A stretch of DNA of 54,548 nucleotides from the NCBI RefSeq assembly GCF_007673235.1, contig NZ_VDZH01000009.1, positions 1-54,548 on the forward strand. The letters run 5' to 3'. The notes below the pieces were generated by a model. That model saw nothing but the letters and a program-made list of their open reading frames with translations. It ran no database searches and had not been told where the DNA came from. A program made the translations under genes and the position numbers. The stretch's first letter is position 1. The number at the start of each line of letters is the position of its first letter. This DNA is from Curtobacterium pusillum (GTDB lineage Bacteria; Actinomycetota; Actinomycetes; Actinomycetales; Microbacteriaceae). Shown here piece after piece: positions 1-8,405 of the stretch.

Positions 1-30
1 GCGCCGGCGCCGGTGCGGCCGCGCGCCGCC

Positions 31-900
31 TCAGCGCGGGAAGCCGGGCGGCGGCGCAGACGCCCGCACCGCGGCGTCGTCGAGCATCGCCGCGCGCGAC
101 CGCAGCGCCCGCAGGTCCCGCTCCCGCCGCAGCACGACGACCCCCGCGAGGAAGGCCTCCGGGTGCACAGCAGGCACCGGGTGCGCGTACTCCGCCACGG
201 CCTCGGCCAGCATCCGTGCGGTCGACTCCCGGACTTCGGGCCGGAGGTCGGCCGCTCCGCGGAAGAACGCTCCGAGGCGGTTCTCGAGCCGCTGCGGCAG
301 CGCCGAGACATCAGCTACGGACGCCCACGACACGAGCTCGGCCGGCATGAGGACCTGCGGGTCGCGGTGCTTCGTCGCCCGCTCGTGCTGCACGAAGGTC
401 CCGGCGAGCAGGTCCCCGAGCCGCCGTGGCCGCGAGCCGAACAGCGCGACGAGCAACGCCACGGACCCGACCGTCATCCACAGCTCGAACAGCCCGACGA
501 GGGCCCGGGCGAAAGCGTGTCGGAGGCCGATCGCCCCACCGTCGAGCCGGACGACCCGGGTCCCGGTGGCGTAGCGGCCCACGCTCTTGCCCCGCGTCAC
601 CGTCTCGACCGCGGCGGGGACCAGGACGAGGACCCCGACCAGGACCCCGATGTCGAGTGCGGCGGCCCAGGCGTCGTCGATCCCGCTGGGCCAGACCCGT
701 GACAGCCCGATCATGAGCATGACGTACAGCGCGAGGACGCACACGGCGTCGAGCAGTGCCGCCGCGAGCCGGAGGACGATGCCTGCCGGCTGCACGTCGA
801 GGGCGACGGCCTCGCCGACCACGAGCTCCTCGGCGGTGTCGTCGAGGGCACGGACGAACCGGCCGTCGGCGAGGTCACGCGGCGCACGGGTCTTCGGCAT
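31..900 (-). CDS. RDD family membrane protein
   Basis: This 289-residue protein has three likely membrane helices (about 46-66, 80-98 and 133-155). Two RDD-family signatures are visible: GKSVGRYATGTRVV near residues 104-117, and RPRRLGDLLAGTFVQ near 157-171. The C-terminal 120 residues are soluble, helical and rich in Arg and Ala. I chose the ATG at 898-900, which begins MPKTRAPRDL; the frame stays open upstream but reads as low-complexity sequence there. RDD proteins are integral membrane proteins, mostly without proven function; a few are ion antiporters. It lies divergently from a SpoIIM-like gene and beside a MoxR/DUF58 cluster, a grouping seen in other actinobacteria. The family call is firm, the role unknown. 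Confidence 0.88.
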   Translation of the reverse strand: MPKTRAPRDLADGRFVRALDDTAEELVVGEAVALDVQPAGIVLRLAAALLDAVCVLALYVMLMIGLSRVWPSGIDDAWAAALDIGVLVGVLVLVPAAVETVTRGKSVGRYATGTRVVRLDGGAIGLRHAFARALVGLFELWMTVGSVALLVALFGSRPRRLGDLLAGTFVQHERATKHRDPQVLMPAELVSWASVADVSALPQRLENRLGAFFRGAADLRPEVRESTARMLAEAVAEYAHPVPAVHPEAFLAGVVVLRRERDLRALRSRAAMLDDAAVRASAPPPGFPR

Positions 901-966
901 GGGATCATTCTGTCGGAGACGGTCGCGGCACGCCCGACCGCGCACCGACGGAGCGGGGGAGACGCT

Positions 967-1962
967 GTGGACCTGGACGCCTACACCGAGGTACACCGTG
1001 AGCGCTGGCAGGAACTCGACCGCCTCGCCCGTGCACGACACGCGTCCGGCGCCGACGTCGACCGGCTCGTGTCGGCCTACCAGCAGGGGGCGACCGACCT
1101 CGCCCGCATCCGCGGAGCGGCACCGCGCACGGCCGTCGGCGACCGACTGTCGCTGACCCTGTTCCGTGCTCGCCTCCGGTTCACGGGCACCCCGGTCGAC
1201 CCGCTCACCGCGGTCACCTCGTTCTTCGTCGTGCAGCTCCCCGCGGCGCTGTACCGCATCCGCTGGGTGACGATCTGGGTCGCGATCGCCACCGCCGCGA
1301 TCGCCGCCGTCGTGGCCGTCTGGATCGGCACCACCCCGGGCGCGACGGCGACGTTCGGCACGCCGGAGGCGCTCCGCCAGTACGCGACACAGGACTTCCA
1401 GGACTACTACTCCGACCACGGCCTCGGTGCGTTCACGGCGCAGGTCTGGACGAACAACGCCTACATCGCGGCGACCATGGTCGCGTTCGGCATCACCGGC
1501 CTCTTCGTGCCGTTCTCCATCGGGCAGAACGCGATCGGCCTCGGCGTCTCGGCGGCGATCATGCACTCGCAGGGGCGCCTCGGGGACTTCTTCCTCTACA
1601 TCGCCCCGCACGGGCAGCTCGAGCTGTACTCGGTGTTCCTCGCCGCGGCTGCGGGCCTGATGATCTTCTGGTCGTGGGTGGCCCCCGGTGCGCGCACCCG
1701 TGCACAGGCCCTGGCGGAGGACGGTCGCGCCCTCATCACGATCGCCGTGGGGCTCGCCCTGACGCTGCTGCTCTCCGGGATCGTCGAGGGCACGGTGACC
1801 CGGCAGGACTGGCCGTGGCCCGTCAAGATCGGCATCGGCACGATCGCCCTCGCCGCGGTCCTCTGGTACCAGTGGGTGCTCGGCGGTCGGGCGCACCGCG
1901 CGGGGGAGCGCGGCGACCTCGAGGAGTTCGAGCGCGGCACGTCCGCACTCGTCGCCGGCTAG
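967..1962 (+). CDS. SpoIIM-like (stage II sporulation protein M family) membrane protein
   Basis: This 331-residue protein starts with GTG. A soluble helical region of about 100 residues is followed by several membrane helices: one near 101-122, a group near 165-205 that includes the family-like segment FSIGQNAIGLGVSAA, and more toward the C-terminus. This is the SpoIIM/DUF95 architecture. In Bacillus SpoIIM takes part in engulfment. Actinobacteria of this type do not form endospores, so the role here must be different and is not known. It is divergent from the RDD gene. Its last four bases overlap the end of the convergent DUF58 gene through a shared ctag. Confidence 0.87.
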   Translation: MDLDAYTEVHRERWQELDRLARARHASGADVDRLVSAYQQGATDLARIRGAAPRTAVGDRLSLTLFRARLRFTGTPVDPLTAVTSFFVVQLPAALYRIRWVTIWVAIATAAIAAVVAVWIGTTPGATATFGTPEALRQYATQDFQDYYSDHGLGAFTAQVWTNNAYIAATMVAFGITGLFVPFSIGQNAIGLGVSAAIMHSQGRLGDFFLYIAPHGQLELYSVFLAAAAGLMIFWSWVAPGARTRAQALAEDGRALITIAVGLALTLLLSGIVEGTVTRQDWPWPVKIGIGTIALAAVLWYQWVLGGRAHRAGERGDLEEFERGTSALVAG

Positions 1963-3311
1963 AGCCGCCCGCTCGCCTTCGCCCGGATGTACGCGTCCGC
2001 GACCAGCGGCGGCACCTGCTCGGGCGTGGCCCGCACCACCTCGACACCCGCACGGCGGGCGACGTCGGCGACGCCGTCGGCGTCGAGCAGGGTCCGTTCC
2101 GCAGCGGCCCGCCGGTAGACGTCGCGTTCGGCACGGTCCGGGAGGAACGGCGCACGTCCGCCCCGCCGGCCCGGTCCGCCGTCGGTCGGCTCCAGGGCCC
2201 CGCGCGCCATCCGCTCCACGGTCGGGTCCGTCACGCTCGTGACGACGACGGCGTGCCGCCGTGCGAGCCGCGGCAGCACGGCGAGCAGGTCGGCTGAGGC
2301 ACCGACGGAGTCGAGGCTGGAGACGAGCACGACGAAGGCCCGCGAGGTCGTGACCGAGTCGACGAGCCCGGGGACGGCGGACCAGTCGGTGGCGGCGAGA
2401 CCGGGCTCCGCGAGCGCGAGCGTCTCGCCGAACCGCTGGACGACGTCGGTCCTGGTGGCACCGTGCACGCGGCCGCGGACGGCGTCGTCGAGCACGGCGA
2501 GGTCGACCCGGTCACCGGCGGCCGCGGCCAGGGCGCCGAGCAGCAGGGCCGACTCGATGAAGGTGTCCAGGCGGGGTTCGTCGTCGACCCGACCGGCTCC
2601 GGCACGTCCTGCGTCGACGACCACGATCACCCGTCGGTCGCGCTCCGGACGCCAGGTCCGCACGACGAGGTCCTGCCGACGAGCCGTGGCACGCCAGTCG
2701 ATCGACCGGACGTCGTCGCCCCGCACGTAGTCCCGCAGCGAGTCGAACTCGGTGCCGTGGCCGCGGAGCTGCAGGGTGGTCTCGCCGTCGAGCTCCCGGA
2801 GCCGTGCGAGTCGCGAGGGCAGGTGCCGTCGTGAGCGGAACGGCGGCGTCACGACGAGTTCGGCCGGAGCGTGCAGCACCCGTTGGCGCGCGGCCAGTCC
2901 GAACGGCCCGAACGCGCGGACGGCGACACCGGCGGAGGTCCGGCGGCCGCGTCGGAACGGGGCGAACCGCATGCGCGCGGTCCGTCGCTCCCCGGACGGC
3001 ACGTCCATCCGGAGGCGCCGTGGTGCGTGGCCGGCCGACGGCTCCCACATGTCCCGGACGACACCCCGCAGCCGTCGGGAGCCGTCGTTGGCGAGCACGA
3101 GCGTGCCCTCCGCCGTGGTGTCGCGCCGGGCCAGCCGGGGCATCCGTCGTTCGACCCGCACGCGTGCGAGGTCCGCGGCGAGCAGGACGTCGACCGCGGC
3201 CGCGACGACGACCACGCCCGCCCACGCCAGGCCCGCCCATCCCGTGCCGAGCAGCACGGTCGGGACGATCGCGACGGCGAGGAGCGCGACGAACCGGCCG
3301 GAGATCGCCAC
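1959..3311 (-). CDS. DUF58 domain protein (MoxR-associated)
   Basis: This is a 450-residue protein. Two N-terminal hydrophobic segments (about 6-50) are followed by a beta-rich stretch. The DUF58 core includes the signature LRDYVRGDDVRSIDWRATAR near residues 195-215, then a von Willebrand A-like fold starting at VIVVVDAGR. A full metal-ion adhesion motif (DxSxS) is not evident, as is common in the family. DUF58 proteins are usually encoded beside MoxR AAA+ ATPases and are thought to act with them in chaperone-like or envelope functions. The ATG overlaps the last base of the MoxR gene, so the two are probably translationally coupled. Family assignment is firm; function is inferred only from context. 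Confidence 0.9.
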   Translation of the reverse strand: MAISGRFVALLAVAIVPTVLLGTGWAGLAWAGVVVVAAAVDVLLAADLARVRVERRMPRLARRDTTAEGTLVLANDGSRRLRGVVRDMWEPSAGHAPRRLRMDVPSGERRTARMRFAPFRRGRRTSAGVAVRAFGPFGLAARQRVLHAPAELVVTPPFRSRRHLPSRLARLRELDGETTLQLRGHGTEFDSLRDYVRGDDVRSIDWRATARRQDLVVRTWRPERDRRVIVVVDAGRAGAGRVDDEPRLDTFIESALLLGALAAAAGDRVDLAVLDDAVRGRVHGATRTDVVQRFGETLALAEPGLAATDWSAVPGLVDSVTTSRAFVVLVSSLDSVGASADLLAVLPRLARRHAVVVTSVTDPTVERMARGALEPTDGGPGRRGGRAPFLPDRAERDVYRRAAAERTLLDADGVADVARRAGVEVVRATPEQVPPLVADAYIRAKASGRL

Positions 3312-4306
3312 TAGATCGGCACCCGGACCTGCTCGAGCACCTGCTGCAGGACGCCGTCGGCACCGACGCCCTCGAGCTCAGCGTCCGCGGCGACCCGGAG
3401 TCGGTGCCGCCAGACCGGCAGCAGCATGGCCTGCACGTGGTCCGGGGTGATCGCGTCGTACCCGGTGAGCCAAGCCCAGGCCTTGGCCGCGGCGAGCAGT
3501 GCGGTCGCGCCGCGGGGGCTCACGCCGACCCGGACCGACGGCGCCTGCCGGGTCGCACGGGCGAGGTCGACGACGTAGGCCAGGACGTCGTCGCGTGCTC
3601 CCACGGCCCGCACCGCACGCTGCGCGGCGAGGACCTCGTCGACGCCGACCACCGGCACGATGCCCGCCGACCGGACGTCGCGGGGCACGAAGCCGTCCGC
3701 GTGCCGACGGAGCACCTGCCACTCGACGTCCCGCGGGGGCACGTCGAGGGTGAGCTTCATGAGGAACCGGTCGAGCTGCGCCTCGGGGAGCGTGTAGGTG
3801 CCCTCGAACTCGATCGGGTTCATGGTCGCGGCGACGAAGAACGGGTCGGGCAGCGCCCGTGCGTCCCCGTCGACGCTGACCTGTCGCTCCTCCATGGCCT
3901 CGAGCAGGGCGGACTGGGTCTTCGGGGGTGTGCGGTTCACCTCGTCGGCGAGGAGCACGTTCGTGAACACCGGGCCCTCCCGGAACGGGAACGTGCCCGT
4001 GGACGCGTCGTAGACGAGCGAACCGGTGACGTCGCCGGGCATGAGGTCCGGCGTGAACTGGATCCGCTTGGTGTCGAGCGACATCGCCGCCGCGAGGCTC
4101 CGCACGAGCAGGGTCTTCGCGACGCCGGGGACGCCCTCGAGCAGCACGTGGCCCTGCGCCAGGATGCCGACGATCATCCCCGAGACGGCGCCCTCCTGTC
4201 CCACGACGGCCTTGCCGACCTCGGCGCGGAGTCGACCGAACGCGTCGCGGAGCGGATCGGCCGCCGGGTGCGCCTGCGGGGTCTGGGTGGGGGACGGATC
4301 GGTCAC
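3311..4306 (-). CDS. MoxR-family AAA+ ATPase
   Basis: This 331-residue ATPase carries a Walker A motif GVPGVAKT near residues 57-64, a Walker B motif VLLADEVNR, and the MoxR hallmark ATMNPIEFEGTYTLPEAQLDRF containing sensor 1. MoxR ATPases act as chaperones or regulators and usually work with a VWA-domain partner, here the adjacent DUF58 protein. I place the start at a GTG (4304-4306) preceded by a gaggag site; it overlaps the DUF4350 stop as GTGA. A much longer open frame exists upstream, but it is only the antisense of the neighbouring genes. The gene sits in the middle of a five-gene coupled chain. Confidence 0.93.
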   Translation of the reverse strand: MTDPSPTQTPQAHPAADPLRDAFGRLRAEVGKAVVGQEGAVSGMIVGILAQGHVLLEGVPGVAKTLLVRSLAAAMSLDTKRIQFTPDLMPGDVTGSLVYDASTGTFPFREGPVFTNVLLADEVNRTPPKTQSALLEAMEERQVSVDGDARALPDPFFVAATMNPIEFEGTYTLPEAQLDRFLMKLTLDVPPRDVEWQVLRRHADGFVPRDVRSAGIVPVVGVDEVLAAQRAVRAVGARDDVLAYVVDLARATRQAPSVRVGVSPRGATALLAAAKAWAWLTGYDAITPDHVQAMLLPVWRHRLRVAADAELEGVGADGVLQQVLEQVRVPI

Positions 4307-5532
4307 GGTCGTGCTCCTCGTCGGTCGTGGTCGGTCTGCTGGTCGCCGGTGGTCGCGGCGTGGACTGCGCGCTCGAGGTCGTCGAGCGCCGCGGCACCGG
4401 CGACGAGCGCGCGGTCGTCCGGGGTCGGCCCGCCGACGAGCACGGCACCGACGTCGGTGTCGGATCGTCCGGTCGCGTGGGCGGCGGCCCGGACGACCTC
4501 GTCGACGTGTGCCGAGCGGGGGAGTCCGAGTCGACGGGCGGTCCGTCGGACGGCGGCGATGCGGAGGGTGTCCAGGGCGTGCGTGCGGTCCCGGGTGCGC
4601 GCGGACAGGCGTGCCCGGCCCTCGGTGGTCTCGGCGGCCCGGACGACCACCGGCATCCGCTCGACCACGAGCGGTCCGAGCCGACGGCCGCGCCAGATCC
4701 CCGCCGCGACGGCCACGAGGCCGAGCAGGGCGAGGGCACTCGGCACCCACGACGGTGCGAGCGTGCCGAGGGTCGGTGCCGCGTCCGGTGCGCCCGGCGT
4801 CGTCGTGTACCAGGTGAGCGCGTCGCCGTCGCCGAGCAGTCCGAGGGCGAGCGCGGCGTTGCCCGCCGTGGTGATGGTGTCGTTGCGGAACACCGAGGTG
4901 GTGCCGACGAGGGTGACGTCGCCCGCGGGGGTGTCGGTGCGGACGAGTCCGTACCCGCGGTCGTCGCCGGAGCCGGTCGGTGCGCACAGGTCGGTGCCCG
5001 ACGGGGCGCGTCCGCCGTCCGGCACCTGGAAGGCGAACCCGGTGGTCGTCACCCGACGGGCGTCCGCTGCCGCGGGGATCGCGCACGTGCCGGTCGCGGC
5101 GGTGTCGTCGCCGTCGACCTGCGCGACGGGCTCGACGTCGAGGCCGAACGCGTCGAGGACCGCCGGAGTCGTCGAGACGAGGACGACGTGCGCTGCCTCG
5201 CGACCGAGTCGCCGTGCGACGGCCGGGTCGAGGGCGCCCTGCGAGTCGTCGACGAAGACCGTGCCGCCGTCGGCGTCGATGCGGTCGGCGGTGTCGACGA
5301 CCCGGACGTCGGTGCCGCGCTGTTCGAGCACGCGGACGAGCGCCTTCGACCCGCTCGCCGTCGCCGACGTCGGGTCGAGCGGGTCCCGCTCGGGGCCACC
5401 GCTTCGCTGCACCACGGCGGTGAGCGCGGCGAGGAGCAGACCGACGAGGACGATCGCGATCCAGAAGCCGATCCGCAGCCCGCGGCCCTCTCGGGGTGCC
5501 CGACCCGCGAGCGGTGGTGCAGTCGTCGTCAT
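4303..5532 (-). CDS. DUF4350 domain-containing membrane protein
   Basis: This 409-residue protein has one N-terminal helix (about 21-42) and an extracytoplasmic part. The latter contains a DUF4350-like region with GSKALVRVLEQRGTDVRVVDTADRI near residues 60-85. A second helix lies near 265-285, followed by a cytoplasmic helical tail. DUF4350 domains are found in MoxR/DUF58 operons and resemble the glutamine-amidotransferase-like fold; no catalytic triad can be identified by eye. Both ends overlap neighbours by four bases, which indicates tight translational coupling to the MoxR and DUF4129 genes. The function is unknown. Confidence 0.87.
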   Translation of the reverse strand: MTTTAPPLAGRAPREGRGLRIGFWIAIVLVGLLLAALTAVVQRSGGPERDPLDPTSATASGSKALVRVLEQRGTDVRVVDTADRIDADGGTVFVDDSQGALDPAVARRLGREAAHVVLVSTTPAVLDAFGLDVEPVAQVDGDDTAATGTCAIPAAADARRVTTTGFAFQVPDGGRAPSGTDLCAPTGSGDDRGYGLVRTDTPAGDVTLVGTTSVFRNDTITTAGNAALALGLLGDGDALTWYTTTPGAPDAAPTLGTLAPSWVPSALALLGLVAVAAGIWRGRRLGPLVVERMPVVVRAAETTEGRARLSARTRDRTHALDTLRIAAVRRTARRLGLPRSAHVDEVVRAAAHATGRSDTDVGAVLVGGPTPDDRALVAGAAALDDLERAVHAATTGDQQTDHDRRGARP

Positions 5533-6167
5533 GCCGGGACCGCCGGAGCCGTGGAGGTGGCGGGCCGAGCCGTCCGGACCGCGTGCTCGGTGTCGAGGAC
5601 GTCACGGGCGTCGGCCTCGGATGCGACGGCGCCGAGGTACCGGACCTCGTCGAACACCCGTGCCGCGTGGTCGAGCCGCGTCGTCTCACCGGGGAACACG
5701 ACGGCGGCCCGCCCGGCGATGGCACGGGCGGTCGCCCCGGGGACGTCCGGCACGAGGTCGCGCTCGCCGAGGCCGCGCGCGAGTGCACGGTAGCCGTCGA
5801 GCACCGCACCCTCGAAGTCGCCGGTCCGGAGCGCCGCGCGGGCGGCGTCGGCGATCTCGGCCGCCGATCGGAGGTCGTCGCCGTCGAAGACCCCGCCGAC
5901 GTCCTGCCCGGCGAGTCGAGCGCGACGCCGGGGGAGCCCACGCGCGACGACCACCAGCACGACCACGGCGACGAGCACGACGACGGCCACCCAGAGCAGG
6001 GTGTGCGCGACGACGGGCGAGCCGAGGCCGTCCGCGCGCAGCGAGCCGAGCCACTCGAGGAACGACCGGGACGCCCGGTCCCACCACGTCACGTGGGCGC
6101 CGTCGTACTCGGACCGGTCGAGTTCGCGTTCCAACAGTCGGCGGGCCTCGTCGGGGTCGACCGTCAT
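5529..6167 (-). CDS. DUF4129 domain-containing membrane protein
   Basis: This 212-residue protein has a single strong membrane helix at about 54-75 and a C-terminal soluble domain with the DUF4129 pattern (GDFEGAVLDGYRALARGLGERDLV near 127-150, then DEVRYLG). DUF4129 is commonly fused to or next to transglutaminase-like and DUF58 proteins in MoxR operons. I chose the ATG at 6165-6167 because it forms an ATGA overlap with the upstream gene and yields MTVDPDEARRLLERELDR, a typical start. The role is unknown, but the arrangement implies it forms a membrane assembly with its operon partners. Confidence 0.87.
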   Translation of the reverse strand: MTVDPDEARRLLERELDRSEYDGAHVTWWDRASRSFLEWLGSLRADGLGSPVVAHTLLWVAVVVLVAVVVLVVVARGLPRRRARLAGQDVGGVFDGDDLRSAAEIADAARAALRTGDFEGAVLDGYRALARGLGERDLVPDVPGATARAIAGRAAVVFPGETTRLDHAARVFDEVRYLGAVASEADARDVLDTEHAVRTARPATSTAPAVPA

Positions 6168-7564
6168 GCGCGACCGTCCGGCGGGTAGCGTCCCGGTGCG
6201 CCGCCCCACTCCGGCGGCGGTGTCGGCTGCCCCGACCACGGCTGCTGCGGCGGGACCGGCGGACCGGCCCAGGGCTGCTGCCCCGGCTGTCCCGACCACG
6301 GCTGCTGCCCGGGCCAGGGCTGCTGCCCGCCCTGCCACGGCTGTCCGGGCCACGGCTGACCGGGCTGCGCCGGCCACGGCGGCCGGGACACCTGCGGCGC
6401 CGGCGCGTACGGGTCCGGCGGCGTGCCGGTCTCCAGGTGCGACGCGATCCGCTGGTCGAGCGCTTCGGTCCGGATGCGCCGGTCGACGGTCAGCAGCGTC
6501 AGCACCGACGCGTTCAGGACGTCCGCGATGCACTGCACCGCGATCGCGAGCAGGCTGCCGACCACCACGGCGACGATCCCGCCCACGCCGACGCCGGACG
6601 ACGCGTCGGTCTGCCCGAGGGGGTCGAAGGTCCCGCTGAGCAGGACGGACCCGATGGAGAGCGGGAACGACGCGATCGACACCGCGAAGCCGAACATCGC
6701 CTGCACCAGCAGCACGATGCCGAAGGTCCGCCAGAACGCGCCGCGGGTGAGCCGCCACGACTGGGCCGCCGCGGAGAACACCGACCGGCCCTCGAGCGCG
6801 ATCGTCGGGACGGTGAACGCGAACTTCGTGCCGAGCCAGGCGAGGACGACCCCGAAGCCGGCGAACATCCCGAGGAACCCGAGGACGAAGCCCCACACGT
6901 TCGAGTCGCCCGCCGTCAGTGCGGCGACGAAGCCGACGAAGACGAGCACGAACACGATGCCGATGACGACACCGGCCGCGAGCTGCAGGAGGATCCACGC
7001 GACGACCGACCGGCGCCGACCGGCGAGCAGCGCCCAGAGCCCGCGGAAGGTGGCGCGCCGACCGAGGATCCGCTGTCCGGTGTCCGCGGCGACGGGGGCG
7101 ACGAGGAACGCCCGGCCGAGGTACGCCAGGAACGGCAGCCCGACGGAGAGCACGACCAACAGCGTCACGGACCCGGCGATGATCGAGTCCGAGCCGCTCC
7201 CGCCGTCGACGGCCGACAGCATCCGCGACTGCAGCGCCCGCTGTCCGAAGGTGCTCACGAGTGTCGCGAGCAGGCCGAGCACGCCGCTCAGCAGCACGCT
7301 CCAGAGGAGTAGGACCCGCGCGTTCCGGCGGAACACGGTGAAGGCGCCGGCCAGGACGTCGCCGAGGCCGAGCGGCCTGAGGGGGATGACGGGCCGTGAG
7401 CCGGCGGGCGGAGGCGGCGGGGGTCCGGGGACCGGCCACGGGGCGGACGGCTGCGGTCCGGGCTGGTGCGCCGCGCCTCCAGGCCGGTCCGTACCCGGCC
7501 GCGTGCCGGGCGTCCCCGGACCCGGCTGCGCGCCGGACGTCCCCGGTGTCTGCCAATCGGACAT
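6164..7564 (-). CDS. multi-pass membrane protein with Pro-rich termini (GPDPase membrane-domain-like)
   Basis: This 466-residue protein has a Gly/Pro-rich N-terminus (1-60), six or more membrane helices between about 85 and 385, and a C-terminal tail (about 395-466) made of imperfect PWPGQ/PWSGQ repeats. The helical core (LGLGDVLAGAFTVFRRNARVLL at the start) resembles the membrane domain found before glycerophosphodiester phosphodiesterases, but no catalytic domain follows. It is probably the first gene of the chain running down to DUF58. The Pro-rich tail may bind partners; that is inference. The start is ATG 7562-7564 (MSDWQTPGTSG), divergent from mtrA with about 160 bp between them. Confidence 0.8.
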   Translation of the reverse strand: MSDWQTPGTSGAQPGPGTPGTRPGTDRPGGAAHQPGPQPSAPWPVPGPPPPPPAGSRPVIPLRPLGLGDVLAGAFTVFRRNARVLLLWSVLLSGVLGLLATLVSTFGQRALQSRMLSAVDGGSGSDSIIAGSVTLLVVLSVGLPFLAYLGRAFLVAPVAADTGQRILGRRATFRGLWALLAGRRRSVVAWILLQLAAGVVIGIVFVLVFVGFVAALTAGDSNVWGFVLGFLGMFAGFGVVLAWLGTKFAFTVPTIALEGRSVFSAAAQSWRLTRGAFWRTFGIVLLVQAMFGFAVSIASFPLSIGSVLLSGTFDPLGQTDASSGVGVGGIVAVVVGSLLAIAVQCIADVLNASVLTLLTVDRRIRTEALDQRIASHLETGTPPDPYAPAPQVSRPPWPAQPGQPWPGQPWQGGQQPWPGQQPWSGQPGQQPWAGPPVPPQQPWSGQPTPPPEWGGAPGRYPPDGRA

Positions 7565-7650
7565 CGCCGCCCCCTCGTGGTCCTCGGCCGCGCAGCGGAC
7601 GCGCGGACGACACCATCCTGTCGGAAAACGCCACCCGACGGGGCCTCGGC

Positions 7651-7656
7651 TATCGT
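7651..7656 (+). promoter_or_regulatory. probable -10 element of mtrA
   Basis: A TATCGT hexamer lies 69 bp before the mtrA ATG, within the 160-bp divergent region shared with the membrane-protein gene. It fits the TAnnnT -10 form seen elsewhere in the window. No convincing -35 is visible. Confidence 0.4.
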
Positions 7657-7725
7657 GAGGACGCGAGTGCCGACCCGGCACCGCCGCACGCAGCACCGCC
7701 GCACGTCACACGGAGTCCACATCAC

Positions 7726-8400
7726 ATGACACCGCGCATCCTCGTCGTCGACGACGACCAGGCCCTCGCCGAGATGATCGGCATCGTCCTCCGCTCGGAG
7801 GGCTACGAGCCGGAGTTCAGCGCCGACGGCAACGACGCCATCGACGCCTTCCACGGCACGAAGCCCGACCTGGTGCTCCTCGACGTCATGCTCCCGGGCA
7901 TCGACGGCATCGAGGTGTGCAAGCGCATCCGCGCCGAGAGCGGGACGCCGATCATCATGCTGACCGCGAAGGGCGACACCGCCGACGTCGTCGCGGGGCT
8001 CGAGAACGGCGCGGACGACTACGTGGTCAAGCCCTTCAACCCGAAGGAGCTCGTCGCCCGCATCCGTACCAGGCTCCGTCCCTCCGCGACGGACGCGACC
8101 GTGCTGCACGTGGGTGACCTCACCGTCGACGTCGCCGGGCACGAGGTCCGCCGGGGCGAGTCCGTGATCGCGCTGACGCCCCTCGAGTTCGACCTGCTCC
8201 GTGCACTCTCCGAGAAGCCGAACCAGGTGTTCACCCGCGAGATGCTGCTCGAGCAGGTCTGGGGGTACCACTACAAGGCAGACACCCGCCTGGTGAACGT
8301 GCACGTCCAGCGCCTCCGCGCGAAGATCGAGCACGACCCCGACAACCCGAAGATCGTCACCACGGTGCGCGGCGTCGGGTACCGGGCCGGAGGGGCCTGA
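7726..8400 (+). CDS. mtrA: DNA-binding response regulator MtrA
   Basis: This is a 224-residue OmpR-family regulator. The receiver domain has the acidic pair at D10/D11, the phosphoacceptor D53 (LLDVMLPG) and K102 (VKPF). The C-terminal winged helix contains LTPLEFDLLRAL and ends RGVGYRAGGA. In actinobacteria MtrA responds to MtrB and controls cell-wall hydrolases, division and osmotic adaptation. The assignment rests on the family signature and the order mtrA-mtrB-lpqB-comF-hpf-secA, which matches mycobacteria. The ATG at 7726 gives the standard start MTPRILVVDDD. mtrB follows after five bases, with its ribosome site GGAGGGG inside the mtrA tail. Confidence 0.96.
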   Translation: MTPRILVVDDDQALAEMIGIVLRSEGYEPEFSADGNDAIDAFHGTKPDLVLLDVMLPGIDGIEVCKRIRAESGTPIIMLTAKGDTADVVAGLENGADDYVVKPFNPKELVARIRTRLRPSATDATVLHVGDLTVDVAGHEVRRGESVIALTPLEFDLLRALSEKPNQVFTREMLLEQVWGYHYKADTRLVNVHVQRLRAKIEHDPDNPKIVTTVRGVGYRAGGA

Positions 8401-8405
8401 GCACC

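Noticed and set aside
31..1896. Long upstream extension of the RDD protein (621 codons)
   Set aside because: The extra N-terminal part runs antisense through the SpoIIM-like gene and is low complexity; the ATG at 898-900 gives a normal RDD protein.
2804..7312. Open frame of about 1500 codons on the plus strand
   Set aside because: It is antisense to the DUF58-to-membrane-protein cluster. The translation is Arg/Pro/Gly-rich low complexity with no domains, the usual artefact of very high GC.
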